Shown here: positions 37,512 to 44,784 of the stretch, piece after piece | How positions within the stretch are numbered: the first letter of the stretch is position 1 | How the letters are laid out: each line of letters begins with the position of its first letter | Assembly: GCF_022549785.1 (NCBI RefSeq) | Contig: NZ_JAKZGO010000005.1 | Span: 238,860 to 302,859, forward strand | Length of the DNA stretch: 64,000 nt | Source: Belliella alkalica | GTDB taxonomy: Bacteria; Bacteroidota; Bacteroidia; Cytophagales; Cyclobacteriaceae | Direction: 5' to 3' | Translations under genes and position numbers: made by a program | Notes under the pieces: generated by a model | The model's input: the letters and a program-made list of their open reading frames with translations, nothing else | Database searches by the model: none | What the model was told of the DNA's origin: nothing

Positions 37512-38258
37512 ATGAAACAATTACTCACAATTTATCTACTACTCCTGACAGGTTTTGTACAAGGTCAGGATTTATTTCAAGGCTCACTTTTTCCTGCTGA
37601 ATTGATCATGAAAAACAGGGACAAAATATCCTTGACAGACCAACAAGCTGATAAAATCAAAGCCATCCACGGAAAGAATGCCGGTGAATTCAGTACACTG
37701 AGATGGGACTTAGATGCAGAGAATGAAAAGCTCAAGAAAATGCTTCAAGAACCAAAAATAAATACTGAAGCAGCTCAGAAGCAGATGGACAAGGTCCTTA
37801 ATTTGGAAAACCAACTCAAAAAGAAGCAGTTTACTAATCTTTTGGCAATAAGAAATGAACTGAATGAAAAGCAAACAACGGAGTTATCGCAACTAGGAAA
37901 AAATACTACATTTAATTGGACAACAAGCGAAAGGGTTCAAGGAACTTCTTCACCAAACGTGGTTTCTGTCTTTAGTACAAAAGGATCAACTTCAGCCACT
38001 ACTTTAGATGGTGAGAAAAAAGCAAGTGTTGTCCTAAGAGGAACGAGTAACCTATCGGGAGAAAATAAACCACTTTTTATTGTCAAAAAGGACGGCAAAG
38101 AAACCGAGGTGAAGGACATGAATGATATGAATCCAACTGATATTGAAAGCATCACAGTATTAAAAGATGCTACGGCTACATTTCAATATGGTGCACGAGG
38201 TTCAAATGGAGTAGTTATCATTACATTGAAAAAAGATTCAGATTTCAAATTTGAATAA
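37512..38258 (+). CDS. Periplasmic Spy/CpxP-like domain fused to a TonB-receptor plug domain
   Basis: 248 residues. Signal peptide (cleavage near FVQGQ). Residues about 40-130 are helical with LTDQQADKIKAIH and LNEKQTTELSQL, two copies of the LTxxQ motif of the Spy/CpxP/CnrX fold. Residues about 165-245 read like the core of a SusC plug: VVLRGTSNLSGENKPLFIV, MNPTDIESITVLKDATATFQYGA and GSNGVVIITLKKD. No barrel follows. The ORF is intact with a good terminator, so it is not a cut-down SusC pseudogene. Third gene after a sigma and its anti-sigma; likely an envelope sensor or its reporter. Confidence 0.8.
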   Translation: MKQLLTIYLLLLTGFVQGQDLFQGSLFPAELIMKNRDKISLTDQQADKIKAIHGKNAGEFSTLRWDLDAENEKLKKMLQEPKINTEAAQKQMDKVLNLENQLKKKQFTNLLAIRNELNEKQTTELSQLGKNTTFNWTTSERVQGTSSPNVVSVFSTKGSTSATTLDGEKKASVVLRGTSNLSGENKPLFIVKKDGKETEVKDMNDMNPTDIESITVLKDATATFQYGARGSNGVVIITLKKDSDFKFE

Positions 38259-38265
38259 TAGATAC

Positions 38266-38303
38266 TTCCTCTTTGAAAAAACCTTGGTCTTTTCAAAGAG
38301 GAA
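38266..38303 (+). terminator. Terminator of the sigma/anti-sigma/Spy-plug operon
   Basis: 14-bp stem TTCCTCTTTGAAAA/TTTTCAAAGAGGAA, 10-nt loop, then GATATTTTTC. Confidence 0.85.
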
Positions 38304-38333
38304 GATATTTTTCACTGTTAAAGCAAAAAAGAA

Positions 38334-39767
38334 TCAATTCCAACAATCACATGGTCTAGATTGGGTTTCCCCGAATTTTTCATAAACCTCATCTAAGCGA
38401 TCTTGTTTTTCATCATAGGATATCCTGCTGTTTTTTTGAATTGCCAAGACCTGCTTTTTCAAGTTTTCGATTTCCGATTTTTTCTTGGTGTAGCAATTTA
38501 AATTACATTGAGCCTCGGCTCTTCTTCGTGAAGCCTCCTCCCCACTACTATTACGGAGTTCACTGAGGGCTGTATTTGCACCCAATATGTGATTCTCCAT
38601 AGTTGCAATCATCATATCATAAACCTCAATGGTAAAATCAGGACTATCATATCCTTGTCCCAGTGAAAGGATTTCATTGCTTTCCATAAACTGTGACCAA
38701 TTTTCACTATTCTGTTTTTCGACCATCGTATTGTAGCCGCTTGGATCACCATTGGCAAATGGATTTCCTCCCAACTGCTCTGTAAGGTAAGTATTGAAAC
38801 CCTTGTAGCCTCTGGAGTCGAAGGAAAAGTTGATGTTTTCATAACCTGTCATCAAGATCAAAGAGTTGGAATTTCTCATCCCAACAATCAGGTATGTATT
38901 TCCCTTGCCATCATACACGTAGCCAAGCCCTGAATAGCCAAGGACCTGTTTTGGACTTTCACCTGCAAATTTCACATCCGGTGATTTGGCCAGCCAGATC
39001 CCTACTTTTTTTCCTTCCAGAAAAACCACATATTCTTCACATTCCAAACCCAAAAAATCAACCTTCGTTTTTCGTCCAGATTTTTTAGCGAATTCAAAGA
39101 AATTTCGTCCATCAAAATCCGCTTTCCCATCATCATCCCCGCCCATATTCATAATAGTATAAAATGCCCCTTCCCGATTCTTGATGTAGGCAGCGAATCT
39201 TTCATTATGAGGATCAAAAACCTGGTGTATTTGACCATCCATTTTTTCTTTACTCATCATTTCCAAAGCTTTATTATCTTTGATTGACAAGCCATCATCT
39301 GTGCTATGATAAAAGTAGCTTCTTGCAAGTTCACTCGGCGCCATATAGATCAAGTAGCTTATTTTCTTATCAAACTGCATAATTGAAGGAGGAGGCAAGT
39401 CGTAATCTTTTGGTGTTTTTGATTTTACATTTTCACCAGGATTGTTTGAAGACACTGGTTTCGAAGGAGTTCCTAAACCAGACCCTTCGGAGCTGTCATT
39501 ACCCACAGCCCCTTGAAAATGACAAGGAAAACTGAAAATCCTCAATAATTCATTGTCCTGGAATTTCCCTGACAATTGATCGTCATCACAGTCTCCACTA
39601 TCGGAATCACTTTTTTCGGAATTTCCCAGACTTGTCTGTACCATTTTTTCAGAAGCATCTAGTGTTGCCCTGATTACTTTTCTTTGTTGGGCATAGGAAG
39701 ATGTAGCCAGCAAGAGGCTACACCACAATATTCCCAAAGTAGTTGTTGAAATCTTATTTAAGTTCAT
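38334..39767 (-). CDS. Large exported protein with a DUF4412-like segment
   Basis: 477 residues. Signal peptide with cleavage near SYAQ/QR. A low-complexity acidic/Ser stretch at about 45-70 is followed by a central part containing KKSGRKTKVDFLGLECEEY and GIWLAKSPDVKF, the arrangement of DUF4412 proteins ('G-x-x-C-x-x-Y ... v-W-v/l-A'). The C-terminal helical region is Lys/Glu-rich and ends with a CDC motif. No catalytic motif. Last gene of a five-gene operon of exported proteins; it overlaps the upstream gene by 4 bp. Confidence 0.65.
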   Translation of the reverse strand: MNLNKISTTTLGILWCSLLLATSSYAQQRKVIRATLDASEKMVQTSLGNSEKSDSDSGDCDDDQLSGKFQDNELLRIFSFPCHFQGAVGNDSSEGSGLGTPSKPVSSNNPGENVKSKTPKDYDLPPPSIMQFDKKISYLIYMAPSELARSYFYHSTDDGLSIKDNKALEMMSKEKMDGQIHQVFDPHNERFAAYIKNREGAFYTIMNMGGDDDGKADFDGRNFFEFAKKSGRKTKVDFLGLECEEYVVFLEGKKVGIWLAKSPDVKFAGESPKQVLGYSGLGYVYDGKGNTYLIVGMRNSNSLILMTGYENINFSFDSRGYKGFNTYLTEQLGGNPFANGDPSGYNTMVEKQNSENWSQFMESNEILSLGQGYDSPDFTIEVYDMMIATMENHILGANTALSELRNSSGEEASRRRAEAQCNLNCYTKKKSEIENLKKQVLAIQKNSRISYDEKQDRLDEVYEKFGETQSRPCDCWN

Positions 39768-40162
39768 AATATTCTTCCTTTAAATGACTCCTTCCTTTCT
39801 ACTGGTTTACTTCCATTATTGTAATCCGTAGTGGATTTGATATGAGCTGTATATCTATCAGCGGACTTGATATGCATCCAGAAGATCTCGTAAGCAATTG
39901 TAGCTTTACCCATATTTTGTGAAACAACCATTTTATACCTAGATCTTCCATCCGAGTTATCAAAATTCACAGGAACCTGACTCCAAATATGTTCAGATAT
40001 CGCATTGGATCCTTGTACAGATAGGATAGTCTTACCTTCTATAAGCACGAATTTTGGATAGATCCCATCTGATTTGATGTTGATAAACTCTAGGTTTTGC
40101 CCACATAATCCATTCATGCCAATGATATATACCAAGATTAGAGTAAGGATTGCACTTTTCAT
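39764..40162 (-). CDS. Small exported protein of unknown function
   Basis: 132 residues. Signal peptide with cleavage near GLCGQ/NL. The mature chain looks mostly beta (KFVLIEGKTILSVQG, YKMVVSQNMGKATIAYEIFW, YTAHIKSTTDY) and contains no recognised motif. It overlaps the DUF4412-like gene by 4 bp and begins 5 bp after the preceding stop, so it clearly belongs to the operon. Not recognised. Confidence 0.6.
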   Translation of the reverse strand: MKSAILTLILVYIIGMNGLCGQNLEFINIKSDGIYPKFVLIEGKTILSVQGSNAISEHIWSQVPVNFDNSDGRSRYKMVVSQNMGKATIAYEIFWMHIKSADRYTAHIKSTTDYNNGSKPVERKESFKGRIL

Positions 40163-40167
40163 TGGAG

Positions 40168-40881
40168 TTAAAGTTTATCTTTGACAATCATCTTGGCAAT
40201 ATCGATAGCTGTTTGCCTATTTTCACTTTGCTCATCGCTGATATCTGCTAAGATTGAGAAGGATAGGCCATTATATAGAACTTTGAGGCTTTTGTCATCT
40301 TCCATCCAAACTGCTTTTTCTCCTACTCCCTCTACCCATTCCCTGCTATTCTTCCCCGCCATGAAACCTTCCGCCATTTCTTTGGCAAGTTTGGCAGCTT
40401 CGGGATCTAAATCTCCTTTGTTGATGCGTTCATCCAAGGCTTTTCGGGCGTTGGAAATATCCTCATCTGTGATTTCACGATACAAATTTGTGAAATTCTC
40501 CAAAGTCATCGTAGTGAGCCAGCTTAGCTGTACCACATCCGGTTTATCTGTTTCTATCTTAGTGAACCCTAGATCTGTGACATGCATTCTCCCCTTTTCC
40601 CAACTATAGGATACATAGTGGGTTTTTGGATCTTCCAATACTTGGCTGTAATTTTTCGTTGCTTCGCTAGCTTCATAGCCAGTACATTTTGAAGCCATCT
40701 CCAATGTCAACAACTCATCCAATCTTCCATTAAATTTTTCCACATTTTGGATCCCCAGTTTTGCCGTCGTTTCGGCAATTTTTTCGGAAGCGACTATTGC
40801 CTCTGAGGACACCTTATCCCCAGCGCAGTTTTCGGCAGCCAAGAGAATAAATGCTAAGGAACTATATATAATTAGTCTCAT
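40168..40881 (-). CDS. Exported protein of unknown function
   Basis: 237 residues. The N-terminal hydrophobic segment ends LLAAENCAGDK. The Cys suggests a lipoprotein, but A-E-N-C is a poor lipobox, so plain secretion is also possible. The mature part is helical at the start (EKIAETTAKLGIQNVEKFNGRL) with a mixed middle (HYVSYSWEKGRMHVTDLGF) and a Lys/Ala-rich helix. No family recognised. ATGA overlap with the MORN-like gene upstream indicates coupling. Confidence 0.6.
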   Translation of the reverse strand: MRLIIYSSLAFILLAAENCAGDKVSSEAIVASEKIAETTAKLGIQNVEKFNGRLDELLTLEMASKCTGYEASEATKNYSQVLEDPKTHYVSYSWEKGRMHVTDLGFTKIETDKPDVVQLSWLTTMTLENFTNLYREITDEDISNARKALDERINKGDLDPEAAKLAKEMAEGFMAGKNSREWVEGVGEKAVWMEDDKSLKVLYNGLSFSILADISDEQSENRQTAIDIAKMIVKDKL

Positions 40882-42089
40882 AGTTTTTCAATTGTAAAGG
40901 TGATATAAACCTTATCCCCATCTCTATCGTGGGTAAAAAAGTAAGTTCTATTTGGAACTAGGTCTTTGATGAAAACCTCTAGATTAGTTGGCTTGTAGGC
41001 AACAGTGCTTAATGTCTGCTTTTCCATTATAAACCCTGAAATGATTATTTGGAGGTTTTCATTGCCAAGATTGTTGCTTACATCAAATTCGATCGTACGG
41101 TTTATAGCATGTCTACCTGCATACATAGGTCCATTCTGAAGAGACTTCAGAGGAGAGCTTTGATTGATCCTAAGCAGGTTTGAATTGCTAAGACTCCAGA
41201 TTCTTTTACTTTGATTATTTCTGGCTCGGATCTCCACTCTTGAACCATTGTTTGGCTTTGAAAACATTTGCACATCGGCTTGACCAAAAATATCCACATT
41301 GGGATAAAAAACCCCCGACTTGATGTCAGTATATATACCCTGAATTCTGACTCTGTATCTTCCTGCCAATGAAGGAGAAGAGCTCGCCAATGCAGGCATA
41401 TTCACATTGGATTTGGTAAATTTTGTTCCATTCCACGATCCTTCATTCAGCATTGCTCCCCAACCCCAAATGCCTGTAAAATCATTTCCTGTGATAGTAA
41501 ATTCAAAAGAACCTACTCTTCCTCCTTGGACAAATTTACCACGTAGCTTTCTATCAGAAGGATTATAGGTACCCTCTATTCTATTACCATTTCCATAAGT
41601 GCCCGTGACTTCATTGCCAATTTGCTCTAAAAATATCGGATCAAAATTAGTATTCCATCTTCCAGACCAAACAGCAGTACGAATTCTTCCCAGTGTCTGA
41701 ATATTCACCCGGTTTCCATCCCATTTATCCTGAGGTCTTGTGCTATTTCTATTATCTGTATTGGTACCAAAAAAACCTTTGAAGGAAAAGTTTTCAGATT
41801 GCCTGGACCCCATTAAAACAAATGATCTATCAAAGAAGAACTTCCCTTTCCAACTGCCATTATGGAAATCTCCTCGGTATTCTCTTCCTCCGTTGTCCAT
41901 TTCGCCGACAACAGTCCCATCACCTTTGTAATCGCCATAGACTACGAACTTCCCATTAGGCCATGATTCTTCTATCAGTCTAAGCTCTCCATAGGTTGAA
42001 TTGTGCGTGCCCGCCCAAATTTGAGCATAGGATTCCTGTGATCCCAACCAGCCTAGGGTCAGAATCAGCAATATCAGTGTCTTTTTCAT
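40878..42089 (-). CDS. Exported protein with MORN-like / Gly-Trp beta repeats
   Basis: 403 residues. Signal peptide with cleavage near SYAQ/IW. Residues about 25-230 repeat a short pattern of the type W-x-G-x(n)-G-x-Y/F-x-G-x-x-x-G (TYGNGNRIEGTYNPSDRKLRG, FTGIWGWGAMLNEGSWNG), similar to MORN strands, where each repeat adds a beta hairpin. The C-terminal part (about 240-403) is a separate beta domain with a basic stretch. Function unknown; MORN-type repeats often bind lipids or proteins. Second gene of the five-gene operon, 10 bp after the OmpA-family gene. Confidence 0.65.
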   Translation of the reverse strand: MKKTLILLILTLGWLGSQESYAQIWAGTHNSTYGELRLIEESWPNGKFVVYGDYKGDGTVVGEMDNGGREYRGDFHNGSWKGKFFFDRSFVLMGSRQSENFSFKGFFGTNTDNRNSTRPQDKWDGNRVNIQTLGRIRTAVWSGRWNTNFDPIFLEQIGNEVTGTYGNGNRIEGTYNPSDRKLRGKFVQGGRVGSFEFTITGNDFTGIWGWGAMLNEGSWNGTKFTKSNVNMPALASSSPSLAGRYRVRIQGIYTDIKSGVFYPNVDIFGQADVQMFSKPNNGSRVEIRARNNQSKRIWSLSNSNLLRINQSSPLKSLQNGPMYAGRHAINRTIEFDVSNNLGNENLQIIISGFIMEKQTLSTVAYKPTNLEVFIKDLVPNRTYFFTHDRDGDKVYITFTIEKL

Positions 42090-42099
42090 GATTTTTTAA

Positions 42100-43410
42100 T
42101 TATAGCTTGATGAACTCTACTCTTCTATTTTGTGCTTTTCCTGCGGAAGTATTATTTGGAGCTACAGGCTCAGACTGACCCTTTCCGTCGGTTTCGAGTC
42201 TTGAAGCCGCTATCCCAAAGTCATTGACAAGTGCAGTCTTCACAGCAGCAGCCCTCCTCTTTGATAAATCTAAATTTAGGCTTTCCGAGCCGTCACTATC
42301 CGTATGGCCTATGATCTGCACATTGACACCTGCATTTTGCTGAAGCGTCTCTGCAATCTCCTTCAATACCCCATAGGATGAATTCTTCAGCACATCAGAA
42401 TTGACATCAAACGTGATACTATTGGTAACAAACTTACCCTCAGTGATGAGCTTACTTCTTGTATCAGGTTCTCCAGCAGCAATCTTGAGATCGGCAAAAA
42501 ATAGATCTCCAGACCAATAATTAGTTCCAAATAGCAAAGAATAATCAACACCATCAGAAAATGCCCTAGGAAGATCGTATATTTTTTCATCATCTATGTA
42601 TACCCTTAACCTCGGACCTTGTCTCCACATCGAGACGCGATATTCGGCCAGATAATCCCCTGATTTACCTCCTTGGTTTCTAAGCTCAGTACCTGTTTTA
42701 CTTTTTGCAAAATAAGAGTATTGAATCCCCTCTGGAAGAGGGTGGATATCTACCAAAACCTGTGTTTCGGCACTCCAATGTATATCATAAGCCATTCTAT
42801 CAGGCATTGTTTCGACGAATATCGTCTTCATTCCACCCATGCTGTTAGAAAAATCTTCGCTCACTGTGATGCTAAATTCCAAAGTGAAATTTACAGGTAA
42901 CTTATTGATAAAATCAGGAACAAACACACCAGACTTGGCCGGAAGTAGCCAATTCATATCACTACCTTCAAACCTCACAATTTCTCCCCCGGAATCAGTA
43001 TTCCAATCAACAGGGAAATCTCCCATGGCAACATTTTCAAAATTTTCATAGGCAATTACTTTTTCTCCTGATACAAAATCAAACTTGGAATTTATATTTC
43101 TTTGTTGATTCCCACGAACCGGAAGCTCTACTTGCTGCTGCTGCTGTGAATTTTCTGAAGAACTTACTTCATAATCCTCATCAGCTTGAGTTTCCTGACG
43201 GCTGTTCTTTTTATCTCTCTTTCTGAAAATACTTCCAATTCCTTCTTCTATTTTATTGAGTGCCTTATCTACACCCTGCTCAGATTTTGATTCAGCGCGT
43301 TGAGTAGTTTGGTCTTTGCTACGCTGAATGACACGCTGCCCTACATTGTTTTGAGCCGCCAATTCTTCATGAAAAGCAAGAAGAATAAGAATTATTAAAA
43401 TTTTTTTCAT
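42100..43410 (-). CDS. OmpA-family exported protein, first gene of the operon
   Basis: 436 residues from the ATG at 43410. The 32-residue upstream extension lacks signal character. Signal peptide ending ELAAQ/NN, a charged helical stretch (VGQRVIQRSKDQTTQRAE) with a Gln run, a central beta-sandwich-like domain (about 120-310, LamG-like by pattern: FTLEFSITVSED, RLRVYIDDEKIYDLP), and a C-terminal OmpA domain with ITFDVNSDVLKNSSYGVLKEIA, IIGHTDSDGSESLNLDLSKRRA and GQSEPVAPNNTSAGKAQNRRVE. The OmpA domain binds peptidoglycan, so it ties the complex to the wall. Divergent from an ECF sigma gene. Confidence 0.9.
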   Translation of the reverse strand: MKKILIILILLAFHEELAAQNNVGQRVIQRSKDQTTQRAESKSEQGVDKALNKIEEGIGSIFRKRDKKNSRQETQADEDYEVSSSENSQQQQQVELPVRGNQQRNINSKFDFVSGEKVIAYENFENVAMGDFPVDWNTDSGGEIVRFEGSDMNWLLPAKSGVFVPDFINKLPVNFTLEFSITVSEDFSNSMGGMKTIFVETMPDRMAYDIHWSAETQVLVDIHPLPEGIQYSYFAKSKTGTELRNQGGKSGDYLAEYRVSMWRQGPRLRVYIDDEKIYDLPRAFSDGVDYSLLFGTNYWSGDLFFADLKIAAGEPDTRSKLITEGKFVTNSITFDVNSDVLKNSSYGVLKEIAETLQQNAGVNVQIIGHTDSDGSESLNLDLSKRRAAAVKTALVNDFGIAASRLETDGKGQSEPVAPNNTSAGKAQNRRVEFIKL

Positions 43411-43464
43411 CTCTCGTATGGTTTTGGTGATTTTTAATTTTATACTTAGTGCAAAAACCAACAT

Positions 43465-43506
43465 TTGGTAAACCCAACAAAAAAAAAAAAATTGAGGGTT
43501 TACCAA
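43465..43506. promoter_or_regulatory. 11-bp perfect inverted repeat flanking a 13-A tract
   Basis: TTGGTAAACCC (43465-43475) and GGGTTTACCAA (43496-43506) surround AACA..., a run of 13 A, and TTGA. It lies in the 125-bp divergent gap between the OmpA-family operon and the ECF sigma gene. Likely operator or bent-DNA site; no T-tract supports a terminator. Confidence 0.55.
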
Positions 43507-43535
43507 GACAAATTCCTTACACTAAAGGAGTAGAT

Positions 43536-44072
43536 GTGAAAGAATTATTGGACAGGTTACAAAATGGTGATCAATCTGCACTCGAGGAAGTGTATGTTGA
43601 CTATCGTGATCCTTTTTTAGATTTTCTAAAAAAGTATAAGTTGGATAGGAATCTTGCTGAGGATATCTATCAGGATGCTGTATTGGCATTATTTGAGAAT
43701 GCTGTCAAAGGAAAACTCAAGGACATCAAGAGCAGCATCAAGACTTATCTTTTTGCAATTGGAAAATACATGGTCTACAAAAAGTTGGCTGGCAATAAAA
43801 AAGACTCATTGCTATTCGCAGAATTGCCAGATGAGTTGGAGTGGGATAATTTGGAGTCTGAACAAACCAATACTATGCTTATCAAACTACAAACTTACCT
43901 AGGTCAGTTGGGGGAGAAATGTCAGGAGATAATCAGGATGAGCTATTTCGAAGAAAAATCGGCAGAAGAAATAGTCAATCTACTTGGATATCCAAACAAA
44001 GAAACACTGAAAAGCCAAAAATCCAGATGTATCCAACATCTAAAGAAAAAATTTGAGGTCTATGAGAAATAA
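43536..44072 (+). CDS. ECF-type RNA polymerase sigma factor
   Basis: 178 residues from the GTG at 43536. An in-frame GTG at 43449 would start inside the inverted repeat and A-tract region and gives no family sequence. An AAAGGAG at 43524-43530 sits at ribosome-binding distance, unusual in this genome and decisive for the start. KELLDRLQNGDQSALEEVYVDYRDPFLDFL is the typical ECF beginning, AEDIYQDAVLALFENAV is region 2, and CQEIIRMSYFEEKSAEEIVNLLGYPNKETLKSQKSRCIQHL is region 4. It overlaps the next gene, a membrane anti-sigma-like protein. Confidence 0.9.
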   Translation: MKELLDRLQNGDQSALEEVYVDYRDPFLDFLKKYKLDRNLAEDIYQDAVLALFENAVKGKLKDIKSSIKTYLFAIGKYMVYKKLAGNKKDSLLFAELPDELEWDNLESEQTNTMLIKLQTYLGQLGEKCQEIIRMSYFEEKSAEEIVNLLGYPNKETLKSQKSRCIQHLKKKFEVYEK

Positions 44073-44784
44073 TATGGAAGAGCTATTTGAAAAATACTTG
44101 AACAATAAGCTCAGTGAAGGAGAAAAGCATGATTTTGAAAATAGACTTGCTGAGGAGCCTGAATTGAAGTCAGAACTTGAGTTTAGGTATCAAATAAAAA
44201 TTGCAGTTACCTTGAACGAGAGAAAAAGACTCAAGGAGATTTTACAAAAAAAATCTCTTGAAGTCAGAAAACCAAGATTTGAGATTTGGAAAGTAGCGGC
44301 AGCTATCGTGACACTTCTGTCACTGACATTGACGGGATATTGGCTATTGAATCAAAACTCACAAAAAAGTGACTTTTATGTAACTTATTACGAGACTTTT
44401 CCAAACTTGGAAATGCCATCAATACGAGGTGGAAATACAGACAATAATTTGTCAGAGGCTTATCTTGCCTACGAAAATGAAGAATACCAGATTGCCAAAA
44501 ATCTTTTATTAGCAGACTTTGAAGAATCTGGAAGTCTGGTAAGCAAATTTTACGCAGCCATGGCAGCATTGGAACTCAACGAGTATACTGTCGCATACAA
44601 TCTTCTTGATAGTATTGGAGACAATATCCCAAGCATTTACCAAAACCCAAGAGATTATTATCTGGCACTACTTCTTTTACAAAAAAATAAAGTTGAACGA
44701 GCGAGGGTTAAATTGGAAAAAGTAGCAAACTCTGAGCACATCCTTGCTGGCAGGGCCAAACAATTACTTATGGAGATTTCTTAA
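44062..44784 (+). CDS. Membrane anti-sigma-like protein with TPR-like periplasmic part
   Basis: 240 residues from the ATG at 44062 (236 from the ATG at 44074). The N-terminal cytoplasmic helices EELFEKYLNNKLSEGEKHDFENRL and PELKSELEFR match the start of many Bacteroidota anti-sigma proteins. One membrane span (about 77-96, VAAAIVTLLSLTLTGYWLL). The outer part has TPR-like helix pairs (SEAYLAYENEEYQIAKNLLL, YYLALLLLQKNKVERARVKLEKVA). It likely holds the sigma factor and senses a periplasmic partner. Its 3' end overlaps the convergent CHAT gene by 21 bp. Confidence 0.75.
   Translation: MRNNMEELFEKYLNNKLSEGEKHDFENRLAEEPELKSELEFRYQIKIAVTLNERKRLKEILQKKSLEVRKPRFEIWKVAAAIVTLLSLTLTGYWLLNQNSQKSDFYVTYYETFPNLEMPSIRGGNTDNNLSEAYLAYENEEYQIAKNLLLADFEESGSLVSKFYAAMAALELNEYTVAYNLLDSIGDNIPSIYQNPRDYYLALLLLQKNKVERARVKLEKVANSEHILAGRAKQLLMEIS

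Noticed and set aside
37512-38258. Treating the plug-containing gene as a truncated SusC pseudogene
   Set aside because: It has its own signal peptide, intact LTxxQ domain, an operon position after sigma and anti-sigma, and a terminator directly after the stop.
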